Positions 45,372-54,472 are shown, counted from the stretch's first letter. The stretch: 64,000 bases of DNA from an uncultured Clostridia bacterium (GCA_944389125.1 CALXLF010000005.1:1-64000), one strand, 5' to 3'. Notes: generated by a model from the letters alone, not told the origin. Made by a program: numbers and translations.

Positions 45372-46544
45372 TTGATAGAGGTTAAAAATGTTAGCAAAAA
45401 ATATGGCGATTTTTATGCTGTAAGAAGTATTAGTTTTAATGTCAAAGATGGTGAAATTGTTGGATTCCTAGGTAGAAATGGAGCCGGAAAAACTACAACA
45501 ATGAATATGATTACCGGATTTACTGAACCTTCTAGTGGTGAAATAATAGTAGATGGTTATAATGTTGACGTTAAACCTAAAAAAGTAAAAAAATTAATTG
45601 GGTATATGCCAGAAGGAGTTCCATTATATCCTGATTTAACTGTAAAAGAATTTGTTTCTTATATGGCTGATTTAAAATTAGTTCCACATAAAGAGAAAAA
45701 ACAAGCAGTTGAAAAAGCTATAATGCAAACAGGTCTTGATAAAGTTAGAAATAGGTTAACTCGTAATTTATCAAGAGGTTTTAAACAAAGAGTTAGTATG
45801 GCTGGAGCTTTAGTTGGAGATCCAGAAATTTTAATATTAGATGAGCCAACAGTTGGATTAGATCCAAAACAAGTAAGAGAGATAAGAGAATTGATAAAAT
45901 CTTTTAGAAAAGATCATACAGTTATTTTGAGTTCTCATATTCTATCAGAAGTTAGTCAAATCTGTGAAAAAGTAATTATAATTGATAGAGGTGAAATTAT
46001 AGCAGTAGATACTCCTGAAAATCTAGAAAAACAGACTCAAACAGAACAAGTTTTGAAAATTACTGTAGAAGATCCAGAAAATGTTTTTGAGAGTGTTTTT
46101 GCAAATTCAGAACATATTAAAAAAATAGAATTAGAAAAAACAAATGAAGATCAAACTAAGGTTTATACAATAGAATTAAAAGAAGGTATTGAAGACGATA
46201 CAGAGGCTAGAAAATTTATAGCAATTAAATGTGCAGAAAACAATATATTGAATTTAGGAATCAAGAAAGAAGAACAGACTCTTGAAGATGCCTTCATTAA
46301 ACTTATTGAAAATAGACCAGAATATAGTGTTGAAGAAATTAAAAAGATTCAATATAAAAAAGAACTTGAAGATTTAAGACAAGCAGAAAAAGAGAAAAAA
46401 GAGAGAAAAGAACTAAAAAAAGAGCAAAAAGAAAAAGCTAAAGAAATGAAAAAAGAAAAAAAAGAAGAAAATAGAAAATCTGAAGAAGACAAAAAAGAAA
46501 ATTTTGAGGAAATAAAAGATGAGGAAAAAGGAGGAAATAAGTAA
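45372..46544 (+). CDS. ABC transporter ATP-binding protein (GldA-like), charged tail, TTG start
   Basis: A 390-residue protein from TTG 45372, preceded by AGGAGG. ABC motifs are FLGRNGAGKTTTMNMITG (Walker A), LSRGFKQRVSMAGAL (signature with Arg in place of the second Gly) and ILILDEPTVGLDP (Walker B). After the GldA-like accessory region (to about 320) comes a Lys/Glu-rich helix of about 60 residues (about 330-390). It overlaps the permease by one base (TAATG). With the two following genes it forms a GldA-GldF-GldG-type exporter. Confidence 0.92.
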   Translation: MIEVKNVSKKYGDFYAVRSISFNVKDGEIVGFLGRNGAGKTTTMNMITGFTEPSSGEIIVDGYNVDVKPKKVKKLIGYMPEGVPLYPDLTVKEFVSYMADLKLVPHKEKKQAVEKAIMQTGLDKVRNRLTRNLSRGFKQRVSMAGALVGDPEILILDEPTVGLDPKQVREIRELIKSFRKDHTVILSSHILSEVSQICEKVIIIDRGEIIAVDTPENLEKQTQTEQVLKITVEDPENVFESVFANSEHIKKIELEKTNEDQTKVYTIELKEGIEDDTEARKFIAIKCAENNILNLGIKKEEQTLEDAFIKLIENRPEYSVEEIKKIQYKKELEDLRQAEKEKKERKELKKEQKEKAKEMKKEKKEENRKSEEDKKENFEEIKDEEKGGNK

Positions 46545-47225
46545 TGTTAGCAGTTTTTAAAAAAGAATTAAAAAGTTATTTATTATCTCCAATAGGATAT
46601 ATTTTTGTTGGATTATTTATTTTAATGTTTAGTTTATTATTTTATATTTCAGTATTTCAAGCAAGAGTAACGAATTTTGAATACGCATTTTATGATACAG
46701 CAACAATACTTACTTTTATTACTCCTGTTTTAACAATGAGAATGTTTGCAGAAGAAAGAAGAAATCGGAACTGAACAACTTTTACTTACTTCACCAAGAA
46801 GTTTAGTTTCAATAGTCCTTGGAAAATTCTTTGCAGCATTAGCTATAATATTAATTACAATTTTATTTACGCTAATTCATTTAGCAATTTTAGCATATTT
46901 TGGAAATGTAAACTTTACAATAGCAGGTTGTACACTTTTAGGATTTTTCTTATTAAGTGCGGCATATGTGTCTTTTGGTATGTTTGCTTCAAGTGTTACA
47001 GAAAATCAAATAATAGCATGTGTCTTAACAATTGGAGTATTTATGGCAATGTGGTTTTTACCTAATATTTCAGATGTATTTACAATGTTTTCTTTGATTT
47101 CAATGTTTAATAGTTTTCCATCTGGAGTTATTGCTTTGGATGAAGTTATAATGTTTGTGTCATTTACAGTACTTTTCATCCTTTTAACTATTATAGTTTT
47201 ACAGAGAAGAAAAAGTGTAGGATAG
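46544..47225 (+). CDS. ABC-2 permease (GldF-like) with one CGG +1 site
   Basis: Skipping C46766 gives 226 residues with six membrane helices. The start MLAVFKKELKSYLLSPIGY and the restored FAEERRNGTEQLLLTSP are hallmarks of the GldF/ABC-2 subfamily, in which the ERRNGTxExLL motif follows helix 2. The unshifted frame stops after 76 residues. It forms the membrane channel with the ATPase upstream and the auxiliary protein downstream. Confidence 0.92.
46766..46769 (+). other. CGG +1 site in ABC-2 permease (C46766)
   Basis: AGA AAT-C-GGA ACT GAA restores ERRNGTEQLLL. Confidence 0.92.
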
Positions 47226-47244
47226 AAAGGAGGAAAGTGGTAAA

Positions 47245-48795
47245 ATGAAAGAGAAAAAAGAAAAAAAATCAAAAGAGCCAAAACAAAAATTGACAAAAGA
47301 GGAGAAAATAGAACAAAAGGGAAATTTTGGTGAAAGATTTTCTTTAAAATTTAGAAAAAAACTTGTTGCTAATAGAGCTCGTACCATACTTTTAGTATTA
47401 GTATTAATTGTTTTATTTATAACTTTAAATGCATGGGCAAGAACAAAAGCAACAGCTCAAATAGATCTTACTGAAAATAAAATTTATACATTAAGTCAAA
47501 CTTCAAAAGATCAATTGAATTCTTTAGATAAAGAAGTAATGATTTATATTTATGGCTATGATGATACAAATGAATATGTAACATTTATAAAACAATATGC
47601 TGAATATAATGATAATATAAAATATGAAATAGTTACTACAGAATCAAATTACGAAGTAATTAATAAATACAATTTAGATTCTGATGGAATACCTGCTATA
47701 GTTGTAGTCTGTGGAGATAGGGATGTAACTTTACATCCAGATTATGATTTTTCTTCATATGATTATGTAAATGGTTCATATACTACAGTTGATTTAACAG
47801 AGCAAAGTATAACAAATGCAATATTAAATGTTTCAGCAGATGACCCAACAAAAGTTTATTTTGTTACAGGTCATGGAGAATATGTAACAGACTATGTAAC
47901 TGAAATGGTTACAAGTTTGGAAGATTTAGTATATGAATGCAATGAAATTAATTTGTTTTCATCAGCTGAGATTCCAGAAGATTGTGATATATTAGTATTT
48001 CTAAATCCACAATCTGATATATCTCCGGAATTAGCAGAAAAATTGAAATCATATGTAAATAATGGAGGAAATCTAGTTGTTTATTGGTATAAATCTGATC
48101 CGGATACAGACTTTACTAATTTCCAAGGAGTTTTAGATTTATATGGAGCTGGTGTTGAATATGGACTATTATATGAAGGAAACTCAAGTAATTACTATTA
48201 TTATCCATATTATTTAATTCCAGAAGCTTCATCTTCTAGTGAAATTACAGCAGATATTGCAACTGGAGGATATGTTACATTACTTTCATTTGCTCAAAGA
48301 GTTTTAACAAATGATGTTTCTGAAGATAATATTTCAGTATCTACAGAAAAATTGTTATATACTTCAAATTCTTGTTATAATATAACAGATGAAGACACTA
48401 TAAACCAAGGGCTTTCTTTAGATGGAGTAGAACAAGGATCATATACAGTAGCTCAAAAATATACAAGATCAGTTTCTACATCTGATAGTGATGACGCTGA
48501 AACAACACAATCAAATTTAATACTTGTTGGATGTTCAAATTTTGTATTAGACAATGGATTTTATAGCAGTTCTTCAGGAACAGCAAATGAGTCATTTGTA
48601 TTAAATAGTTTTGCATCACTAGCAGGAGAAAATGATTTAATAACTGTTCAAAAATATTCTTCAGAATCAACAGCATTTACAAAAACACCAACAGCATTTG
48701 CAGATGCAGTTGTAAAATTAATAATATTTGGTTTACCAGTTCTTATAATTTTAGTAGGAATAATTATTTGGATAGTTAGAAGAAGAAAAAGATAA
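47245..48795 (+). CDS. GldG-like ABC auxiliary protein
   Basis: This 516-residue protein has a charged N-terminus and a first membrane helix (about 48-70) followed by DLTENKIYTLSQTSKDQL, typical of ABC_transp_aux/GldG proteins. A large extracytoplasmic domain (with VYFVTGHGEY and DILVFLNPQSDISPELAEKL) precedes a last membrane helix (about 487-510) ending RRRKR. It completes the three-gene exporter. The transported substrate is unknown. AAAGGAGG precedes the start. Confidence 0.9.
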   Translation: MKEKKEKKSKEPKQKLTKEEKIEQKGNFGERFSLKFRKKLVANRARTILLVLVLIVLFITLNAWARTKATAQIDLTENKIYTLSQTSKDQLNSLDKEVMIYIYGYDDTNEYVTFIKQYAEYNDNIKYEIVTTESNYEVINKYNLDSDGIPAIVVVCGDRDVTLHPDYDFSSYDYVNGSYTTVDLTEQSITNAILNVSADDPTKVYFVTGHGEYVTDYVTEMVTSLEDLVYECNEINLFSSAEIPEDCDILVFLNPQSDISPELAEKLKSYVNNGGNLVVYWYKSDPDTDFTNFQGVLDLYGAGVEYGLLYEGNSSNYYYYPYYLIPEASSSSEITADIATGGYVTLLSFAQRVLTNDVSEDNISVSTEKLLYTSNSCYNITDEDTINQGLSLDGVEQGSYTVAQKYTRSVSTSDSDDAETTQSNLILVGCSNFVLDNGFYSSSSGTANESFVLNSFASLAGENDLITVQKYSSESTAFTKTPTAFADAVVKLIIFGLPVLIILVGIIIWIVRRRKR

Positions 48796-48810
48796 AAATA
48801 AAAATTATTT

Positions 48811-48867
48811 AGGGACAAGAAAACATCTTATCTGGGACACGGAGAAGGCTTTCTTGTCCCTCTTTTT
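48811..48867 (+). terminator. Terminator, GGGACAAG hairpin family
   Basis: AGGGACAAGAAA (48811-48822) pairs with TTCTTGTCCCT (48851-48861) and is followed by T residues. The loop contains another GGGACA copy. It ends the Gld-like operon. Confidence 0.75.
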
Positions 48868-48922
48868 AGCTAAAAAACAAAAACTGACCGCTTATCCTAA
48901 TTACTTTTTAGAAAATATAGTG

Positions 48923-48968
48923 TATAATGAGTAAGTATTAAAATTAAGATAATTTTAATACTTTTTTT
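48923..48968 (+). promoter_or_regulatory. fabD promoter region with 31-bp palindrome
   Basis: TATAAT at 48923-48928 is a likely -10. A perfect 13-bp inverted repeat, AAGTATTAAAATT (48933-48945) and AATTTTAATACTT (48951-48963), lies right at the expected transcript start and is followed by T residues. It could be a repressor operator for fatty acid synthesis or an attenuator hairpin. It does not clearly match the FapR or FabT consensus. Confidence 0.6.
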
Positions 48969-49025
48969 ATGATTTAATTTATTAAAAAATATCAAATGAA
49001 TAAATAATTTAATGGAGGAAATTTT

Positions 49026-49952
49026 ATGAGTATAGCCTTTTTATTTCCTGGCCAAGGAGCTCAAGTTCCTGGGATGGGAAAAGACTTATATGATAAGTAT
49101 GATGATATTAAAAAAATATATGAAGATGTAAAAAAAATAACTGGAATGGATGTTGCAAAATTAACATTTGAATCTTCAGAAGAAGAACTTTCTCAAACTA
49201 AAAATACACAAATGGCAATTTTAGTTATGAGTTTAGGAATTTTAAAAATTTTGGATGAGAATGGAATCAAAGCAGATATGGCAGCAGGACTAAGCTTAGG
49301 AGAATATACAGCTTTGATTTATGGAAAAGCATTTTCTTTTGAAGATGGTGTTAAAGCTGTTAAAAAAAGAGGAGAGTTAATGCAAGAATATGTTCCAGAA
49401 GGAAAATGGCTTATGGCTGCAATTCTTGGATTAGATGATAATAAAGTAGATGAAATATGTAAAACTGTAAAATCTGGATTTGTAACACCTGCTAATTATA
49501 ATTGTGTAGGTCAAATCGTTGTTTCTGGAGATGAAAAAGGAATTGCTGAAGTTGAAGAAAAAGCAAAAGAAGCTGGAGCTAGAAAAGTAGCAATATTAAA
49601 AACAAGTGGACCTTTTCATACTGAGAAACTAGAACAAGCTTCAAAACTTTTAAGAGAAGAATTAGATAAGATTGAAATTAAAGCACCAGAAATTGAAGTC
49701 ATAAAAAATATTGATGCAAAACCTTATACATCTGATGATAATATAAGAGAGATACTTGCAAATCACGTTACACATCCTGTGAGATTTGCAAAAAGTATTG
49801 AATATATGATACAACATGGAGCAGATACTTTTGTTGAGATTGGTCCGGGAAGAACATTAACAGGTTTTGTTAAAAGAATTTCAAGAGATGTTAAATTAAT
49901 TAACATTAACAGTGTAGAAAGTCTAGAAACTGCAATTGCAGAATTAAAATAA
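49026..49952 (+). CDS. fabD: Malonyl-CoA:ACP transacylase
   Basis: A 308-residue FabD that loads malonate on acyl carrier protein. Motifs are FLFPGQGAQVPGMGKD, the nucleophile motif AGLSLGEYTAL (Ser) and the SGPFHTEKL region (His). It is the first gene of the fatty acid cluster that runs to fabI at 58423, behind GGAGG and the palindromic promoter region. Confidence 0.97.
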   Translation: MSIAFLFPGQGAQVPGMGKDLYDKYDDIKKIYEDVKKITGMDVAKLTFESSEEELSQTKNTQMAILVMSLGILKILDENGIKADMAAGLSLGEYTALIYGKAFSFEDGVKAVKKRGELMQEYVPEGKWLMAAILGLDDNKVDEICKTVKSGFVTPANYNCVGQIVVSGDEKGIAEVEEKAKEAGARKVAILKTSGPFHTEKLEQASKLLREELDKIEIKAPEIEVIKNIDAKPYTSDDNIREILANHVTHPVRFAKSIEYMIQHGADTFVEIGPGRTLTGFVKRISRDVKLININSVESLETAIAELK

Positions 49953-49983
49953 AATGGGGAAAAATCCCCGGAAAGAGGAATTT

Positions 49984-50718
49984 ATGGGAAAAGTTGTATT
50001 TGTAACTGGAGCTGCCAGAGGAATTGGAAAAGAAATTTGCTTAGTTATGGCAAAAGAAGGATATGATGTTTCATTAAACTACAGGACAAAAACTGATGAA
50101 GTTGATGAAGTAAAAAAAGAAATAGAAAGTCATGGAGTAAAATGCGCAATAGTTCAAGGTGATGTTGGAAGCTATGATGAATGTGCAAGAATGGTTAATG
50201 AAACAGTAGATCAATTAGGTTCAATTGATGTATTAGTTAATAATGCTGGTATTACAAGAGATGGATTACTTATGAGAATGAATAGAGAAGATTTTACAAA
50301 AGTTATTGATGTAAATCTTGTTGGAACATTTAATGTTACAAGAAATGTAATACCATTAATGATAAAACAAAGATCAGGAAGAATTATAAATATTGCATCT
50401 GTTGTTGGAATTACAGGAAATGCAGGTCAAACAAATTATGCAGCATCAAAAGCTGGAATTATTGGATTTACAAAAAGTTTAGCAAAAGAAGTTGCAAGTA
50501 GAAATATTTTAATTAATGCAATTGCACCTGGATTCATTGCTACAGATATGACAAAGGTTTTATCAGATGATGTAAAAGATAAAATCAATGCACAAATTCC
50601 ATTAAAAAGAATGGGAAGTGCAAATGATATAGCAAAAGTTGTAAAATTCTTAGCTTCAGATGATAGTAGCTATATAACAGGGCAAGTGATAAATGTTGAT
50701 GGCGGCATGCTTATGTAA
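49984..50718 (+). CDS. fabG: 3-oxoacyl-ACP reductase
   Basis: The protein has 244 residues from ATG 49984 (AGAGGA site). An in-frame ATG at 49954 would add ten residues encoded by the ribosome-site region, including a CGG, and is rejected. SDR motifs are VTGAARGIGKEI (NADPH), NNAGIT, the catalytic Ser/Tyr/Lys in IASVVG and YAASKAGIIGF, and the end VINVDGGMLM. It reduces beta-ketoacyl-ACP in chain elongation. Confidence 0.96.
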   Translation: MGKVVFVTGAARGIGKEICLVMAKEGYDVSLNYRTKTDEVDEVKKEIESHGVKCAIVQGDVGSYDECARMVNETVDQLGSIDVLVNNAGITRDGLLMRMNREDFTKVIDVNLVGTFNVTRNVIPLMIKQRSGRIINIASVVGITGNAGQTNYAASKAGIIGFTKSLAKEVASRNILINAIAPGFIATDMTKVLSDDVKDKINAQIPLKRMGSANDIAKVVKFLASDDSSYITGQVINVDGGMLM

Positions 50719-50723
50719 GAGGG

Positions 50724-50846
50724 GGTCGAACGAGAAACGGCGATTCGCACGTTTTTATTCCGCCAGAATCAAATCAACGTGCAGAAAGCACGCCTCATTG
50801 ATTCTTCTGTCATAAAAACGCATGCCTCACCATTTCTCGTTCGACC
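50724..50846. repeat. Large palindromic element after fabG
   Basis: Outer arms GGTCGAACGAGAAA/TTTCTCGTTCGACC, then CGTTTTTAT/ATAAAAACG and CAGAATCAA/TTGATTCTTCTG, pair in order, separated by GC-rich bulges containing GCACGCCTCA and GCATGCCTCA. It is a compact 123-nt hairpin with no open frame. Its architecture resembles the element at 10749-10944. Confidence 0.75.
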
Positions 50847-50847
50847 A

Positions 50848-50927
50848 ATGAGTGAAGTAGTATATTTGCAAAAGTATGCCTCATGGATATCCTCTTTCGC
50901 AAAAATGCACAATACACTACTTCTCAT
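50848..50927. repeat. Second palindromic element before fabF
   Basis: ATGAGTGAAGTAGT pairs with ACTACTTCTCAT, TTGC/GCAA pairs follow, and the centre has GGATATCC. It also contains TATGCCTCAT, like the bulges of the neighbouring element. Confidence 0.65.
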
Positions 50928-50936
50928 GCGAGCAGG

Positions 50937-51015
50937 AAGTGAGTACAATGATTGAGACTTGACAAATAAGTGAGTGCAATGATTAAAATTTGAACAATAA
51001 ATGAGTACAATATTT
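50937..51015. repeat. Three tandem 17-mers with exact 31-bp period before fabF
   Basis: AAGTGAGTACAATGATT starts at 50937, with close copies at 50968 and 50999. The exact 31-bp period (about three helical turns) is what stacked protein-binding sites would show. It lies directly upstream of fabF (start 51054). Confidence 0.7.
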
Positions 51016-51053
51016 AAAATTATAAATAGCAAAAATTAGAAGGGGAAGGTATA

Positions 51054-52289
51054 ATGAAAAGAGTTGTAATTACTGGAATGGGAGCTATTACTCCTATTGG
51101 AAATAGTGTTGACGAATTTTGGAAAGGAATTGAAGAATCTAAATGTGGTATTGATGAAATAACACAAATTGATACAACAGCCTTTAAAGTTAAATTAGCT
51201 GCTGAAGTTAAAGGATTTAATCCTGAAGATTATATGGACAGAAAGAGTGCTAGGAGATTGGATAGATTTTGTCAATTAGCAATGGCGGCAGCAAAAGAAG
51301 TAATGGAAGATAGCAAATTAGATGTTTCTAAAATAGACGCTACTCGTTTTGGAGTTATAGTTGGATCTGGAATAGGTGGATTAAATACTACTTATGAAAT
51401 ATCTGTATTAGCATCTCAAAAAGGACCTGATAGAGTTCCACCACTTAGTATTCCTATGGTTATAACAAATATGGCTTCTGGAAATATAAGTATTGAGTAT
51501 GGAGCAAAAGGAGAAACATTTGATATTTCTGCTGCATGCTCAACAGGAACTCATTGTATAGGTGAAGCTTATAGATTAATAAAATATGGATATCAAGATG
51601 TTGTTATGGCAGGTGGAACAGAATCTGCAATAGACGCTGTTGGTATTGCTGGATTTACAAATATAAAAGCTTTATCTCAAGCAACTGATAAAAATAGAGC
51701 AAGTATTCCATTTGATAAAGAAAGAAATGGATTTGTTATGGGTGAAGGTGCAGGAGTTCTTATGTTAGAAGAATTGGAACATGCACTTAAAAGAGGAGCT
51801 AAAATTTATGCAGAAGTTGTTGGATTTGGTTCAACATCTGACGCTTATCATATAACAGCTCCAGATCCAACTGGAGATGGAATGGTAAGAGCAATGAAAC
51901 TTGCTATGAATGAAGCTGGAATTAAACCAGAGGATGTTGATTATATAAATGCACATGGTACATCAACACATTTAAATGATTCAGGAGAAACATTAGCAGT
52001 AAAAACAGCTTTTGGAGAAGCTAGCAAAACTTTACCAGTGAGCTCGATTAAAGGAAATGTTGGACATCTACTTGGAGCAGCTGGAGCCGTTGAAGCAATA
52101 GCAACAGTTAAAGCAATTGAAACAAGTCTTATCCCACCAACAATAAATTATAAAGTTCCAGATGAAGAATGTGATTTAGATGTTGTTCCAAATGTTCCAA
52201 GACATAAGAGCCTTACATATGCAATGTCAAATTCATTAGCTTTTGGAGGACATAATGGAAGTCTTATTTTTAAGAAATATGAAAAATAG
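51054..52289 (+). CDS. fabF: 3-oxoacyl-ACP synthase II
   Basis: A 411-residue condensing enzyme. The catalytic Cys is in DISAACSTGTHC, and the two His are in NAHGTSTHLNDSGE and KGNVGHLLGAAGA. GMGAITPIGNS is at the start and SNSLAFGGHNGSLIF at the end. It elongates acyl-ACP by two carbons. AGAAGGGG precedes the start; repeat elements separate it from fabG. Confidence 0.97.
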   Translation: MKRVVITGMGAITPIGNSVDEFWKGIEESKCGIDEITQIDTTAFKVKLAAEVKGFNPEDYMDRKSARRLDRFCQLAMAAAKEVMEDSKLDVSKIDATRFGVIVGSGIGGLNTTYEISVLASQKGPDRVPPLSIPMVITNMASGNISIEYGAKGETFDISAACSTGTHCIGEAYRLIKYGYQDVVMAGGTESAIDAVGIAGFTNIKALSQATDKNRASIPFDKERNGFVMGEGAGVLMLEELEHALKRGAKIYAEVVGFGSTSDAYHITAPDPTGDGMVRAMKLAMNEAGIKPEDVDYINAHGTSTHLNDSGETLAVKTAFGEASKTLPVSSIKGNVGHLLGAAGAVEAIATVKAIETSLIPPTINYKVPDEECDLDVVPNVPRHKSLTYAMSNSLAFGGHNGSLIFKKYEK

Positions 52290-52343
52290 GATTAATATTT
52301 ATAAATGTATTTTGTGATATTTTTAAAATAGGAGGTAGTTTTT

Positions 52344-52832
52344 ATGGATTACAAAGAAATTAAAAAATTAATGGATGATATGGGAGAATCAAAATTAACA
52401 GAAATTGAAGTTGAATTTCCAGATGGTACTAAGATTAGAATAAGAAAAGACGAAGAGCCAAAGCATCCACCAATTCCATTGCATGATACTAGAATGTCAA
52501 TGGTTCCACTTGAATATACTGTTCCATATCCAATGCAATCAGGAGTTCCAGTTCCTCAAGCTCAACCTGTAGCTCAAGAAAATAAACCACAAGAAGAAGG
52601 AAATGTAGTAAAATCTCCAATGGTTGGTACATTTTATTCTAAACCTTCTCCAACTGCTGAGCCTTTTGTTAAAGTTGGAAGCAAAGTAAAAAAAGGTGAT
52701 ACACTTTGTATTATTGAAGCAATGAAACTTATGAATGAAATAGAATCTGAATTTGACGGAGAAGTAGCAGAAATTTTAGTTAAAGATGGCGATACAGTAG
52801 ATTATGGAAAACCTCTATTTAAAATAAAATAG
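52344..52832 (+). CDS. accB: Biotin carboxyl carrier protein of acetyl-CoA carboxylase
   Basis: A 162-residue protein with an N-terminal helical part, a Pro-rich linker ([11 protein letters not shown]) and a biotinyl domain with [22 protein letters not shown] and [13 protein letters not shown], in which the Lys carries biotin. It shuttles carboxyl groups between AccC and AccAD. AGGAGG precedes the start. Confidence 0.96.
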   Translation: MDYKEIKKLMDDMGESKLTEIEVEFPDGTKIRIRKDEEPKHPPIPLHDTRMSMVPLEYTVPYPMQSGVPVPQAQPVAQENKPQEEGNVVKSPMVGTFYSKPSPTAEPFVKVGSKVKKGDTLCIIEAMKLMNEIESEFDGEVAEILVKDGDTVDYGKPLFKIK

Positions 52833-52853
52833 AAAGAAAGGAACTAAAGAGAA

Positions 52854-53222
52854 ATGAAGATAATATATGCAGTAATTGCGGTTATATTTAGTGTTATAGC
52901 ATGGATTTGTACACAAACTGTATGGGAATATCAATATATTTTAGAATATATTGCAGTATTTTTAGCAAGTATTTTTGTATGTTTAGTATTTATATATCAA
53001 GAAGAAAATGAAGTTTCAAAAAAGTATACTTTATTAACTCCATATAATTTAATTTATATAATAATAGTTATTATTCTTCTTGTTATTTTAAGAAATTATG
53101 ATTATCAATATTGGAGAACAGCACCAGGAAGTTTTTGGAAAATGGTAGTTACCGTGAATGGAATCCAAGGAATATTATTAATGCTATTTTATAAAATAAG
53201 AGATTGGTATAATCATATGTAA
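52854..53222 (+). CDS. Small integral membrane protein in the fatty acid cluster
   Basis: A 122-residue protein with about three or four membrane helices (IIYAVIAVIFSVIAWICTQ at the start). I recognise no family. It lies between accB and fabZ, 21 bp and 12 bp from its neighbours, so it is surely co-transcribed, but a role in lipid synthesis is only suggested by position. Confidence 0.65.
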   Translation: MKIIYAVIAVIFSVIAWICTQTVWEYQYILEYIAVFLASIFVCLVFIYQEENEVSKKYTLLTPYNLIYIIIVIILLVILRNYDYQYWRTAPGSFWKMVVTVNGIQGILLMLFYKIRDWYNHM

Positions 53223-53234
53223 GGAGATTTAAAA

Positions 53235-53672
53235 ATGTTAGATATTGATGAAATAATGAAAATAATACCTCAAAGACCACCTATTTTAATGATAGATAAA
53301 GTTGAAGAATTAAAACCAGGAGAAGGAGCAATTGCTTATAAAAATGTTTGTATAAATGAACCTTATTTTCAAGGTCATTTTCCAGGTCAGCCTATTATGC
53401 CAGGAGTACTAATTGTTGAAGCATTAGCTCAAACTGGAGCAGTAGCAATTTTGTCTATGGAAGAAAATAAAAATAAAAATGCATTTTTCGGTGGAATTGA
53501 TAAATTAAGATTTAAAAAGCCTGTTAAACCAGGAGATGTATTAAAATTAGAAGTTAAAATTATAAAAAGAAAAGGACCAATCGGAGTAGGAGAAGCCATT
53601 GCTACAGTTGATGGTGAACTTGTAACAAAAGGAGAACTTACTTTTGCTATTGTAGATAACCCAGAAAAATAA
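53235..53672 (+). CDS. fabZ: 3-hydroxyacyl-ACP dehydratase
   Basis: A 145-residue hot-dog enzyme with [16 protein letters not shown] and the catalytic His/Glu in [20 protein letters not shown]. It removes water from 3-hydroxyacyl-ACP. AAGGAG precedes the start. A terminator and a foreign minus-strand gene interrupt the cluster right after it. Confidence 0.97.
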   Translation: MLDIDEIMKIIPQRPPILMIDKVEELKPGEGAIAYKNVCINEPYFQGHFPGQPIMPGVLIVEALAQTGAVAILSMEENKNKNAFFGGIDKLRFKKPVKPGDVLKLEVKIIKRKGPIGVGEAIATVDGELVTKGELTFAIVDNPEK

Positions 53673-53735
53673 AAAAGCCCCCAGGTAGGCTGTGCGTATA
53701 GCACACCTGCCTAGGGGAGAAAGCGGCTTTTAAGA
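53673..53735. terminator. Terminator after fabZ
   Basis: AAAAAGCC...GGCTTTT flanks the inner stem AGGTAGGC and a TGTGC/GCACA hairpin. It is GC-rich, unlike most native terminators, and may have come with the adjacent minus-strand gene. Confidence 0.75.
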
Positions 53736-53742
53736 ACAAATT

Positions 53743-54366
53743 TTAAAAGAATCCAATTTTAAAGTTATTTGGATCTTCCAGCACAAATACTTTTGATACA
53801 CCAACAGTAACCTGTTTAGAAGTCAGCTGATTTTTCAAAATATAGTACTGATTTAAAATTTCTTGCTCAGTTGAATAGTGAAGCCCCATTGCTTTAAAGC
53901 TTGGTGAGATAGTTTTTATCTTCCGTTTTTTGATTTCCTCTAATGGCGGATTAATCACAATAAGATATACATTTTCAAAAAATTCAGAATATTTTATTAA
54001 AGTATTTAATCTTTCTTGAAAGCTGTAATGTACGGAATCAAAAACTGTTATTGGGCGTTCTTTGCTACTTTGAAAAATCATACTAAAAAGAGTATCCTGA
54101 GTTTTCAGAAAAGCAACTCTTCCTAGGTGTGTGGAAATTTCTTCCCAGTTTTCTGATTCAGGAGTAAGCTGCAAATCTTTTTCAGTAATTTTAACAAGCA
54201 TGTTTGCATATTTCTCCAAAACTGAATCAGAGCTTATGATTTGCTCTTTGTTAAAAGCCTTTTCTGCAAAAGTGGTTTTGCCACTATTTGCTGTTCCACA
54301 TAACGCAACTAACGTGTGTGGTGGAATCCGGATTTCGTCAGGATTCCAAAATAATTTGTTTTCCAT
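53743..54366 (-). CDS. P-loop ATPase/kinase (AAA_33-like), foreign codon use
   Basis: A 207-residue protein with Walker A ALCGTANSGKTTFAEK, a following SSDSVLEKYA region and VFDSVHYSF plus YLIVINPPLEEIKKRK, as in AAA_33/polynucleotide-kinase-like ATPases. The substrate is unknown. Two in-frame CGG codons (at 54328-54330 and 53923-53925) encode Arg in DEIRIPP and KKRKIK. It is inserted in opposite orientation between fabZ and accC, splitting the fatty acid cluster, and its codons differ from those of its neighbours; recent acquisition is likely. AGGAGG precedes the start. Confidence 0.8.
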   Translation of the reverse strand: MENKLFWNPDEIRIPPHTLVALCGTANSGKTTFAEKAFNKEQIISSDSVLEKYANMLVKITEKDLQLTPESENWEEISTHLGRVAFLKTQDTLFSMIFQSSKERPITVFDSVHYSFQERLNTLIKYSEFFENVYLIVINPPLEEIKKRKIKTISPSFKAMGLHYSTEQEILNQYYILKNQLTSKQVTVGVSKVFVLEDPNNFKIGFF

Positions 54367-54472
54367 ATAGATTCCTCCTATGTTGTATTACAAATTAAAT
54401 TATAACATGGAAAAACTAAAAATACAAGATTATGTTAATTTAAGGTTGATTTAAATATTTGCTTTAAATTAG

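Noticed and set aside
49954..49983. N-terminal extension of fabG (with an in-frame CGG)
   Set aside because: The extension covers the ribosome binding site; ATG 49984 gives the standard FabG start.
50937..51015. CRISPR array
   Set aside because: Only three 17-nt units with short similar spacers, no longer repeats and no cas genes.
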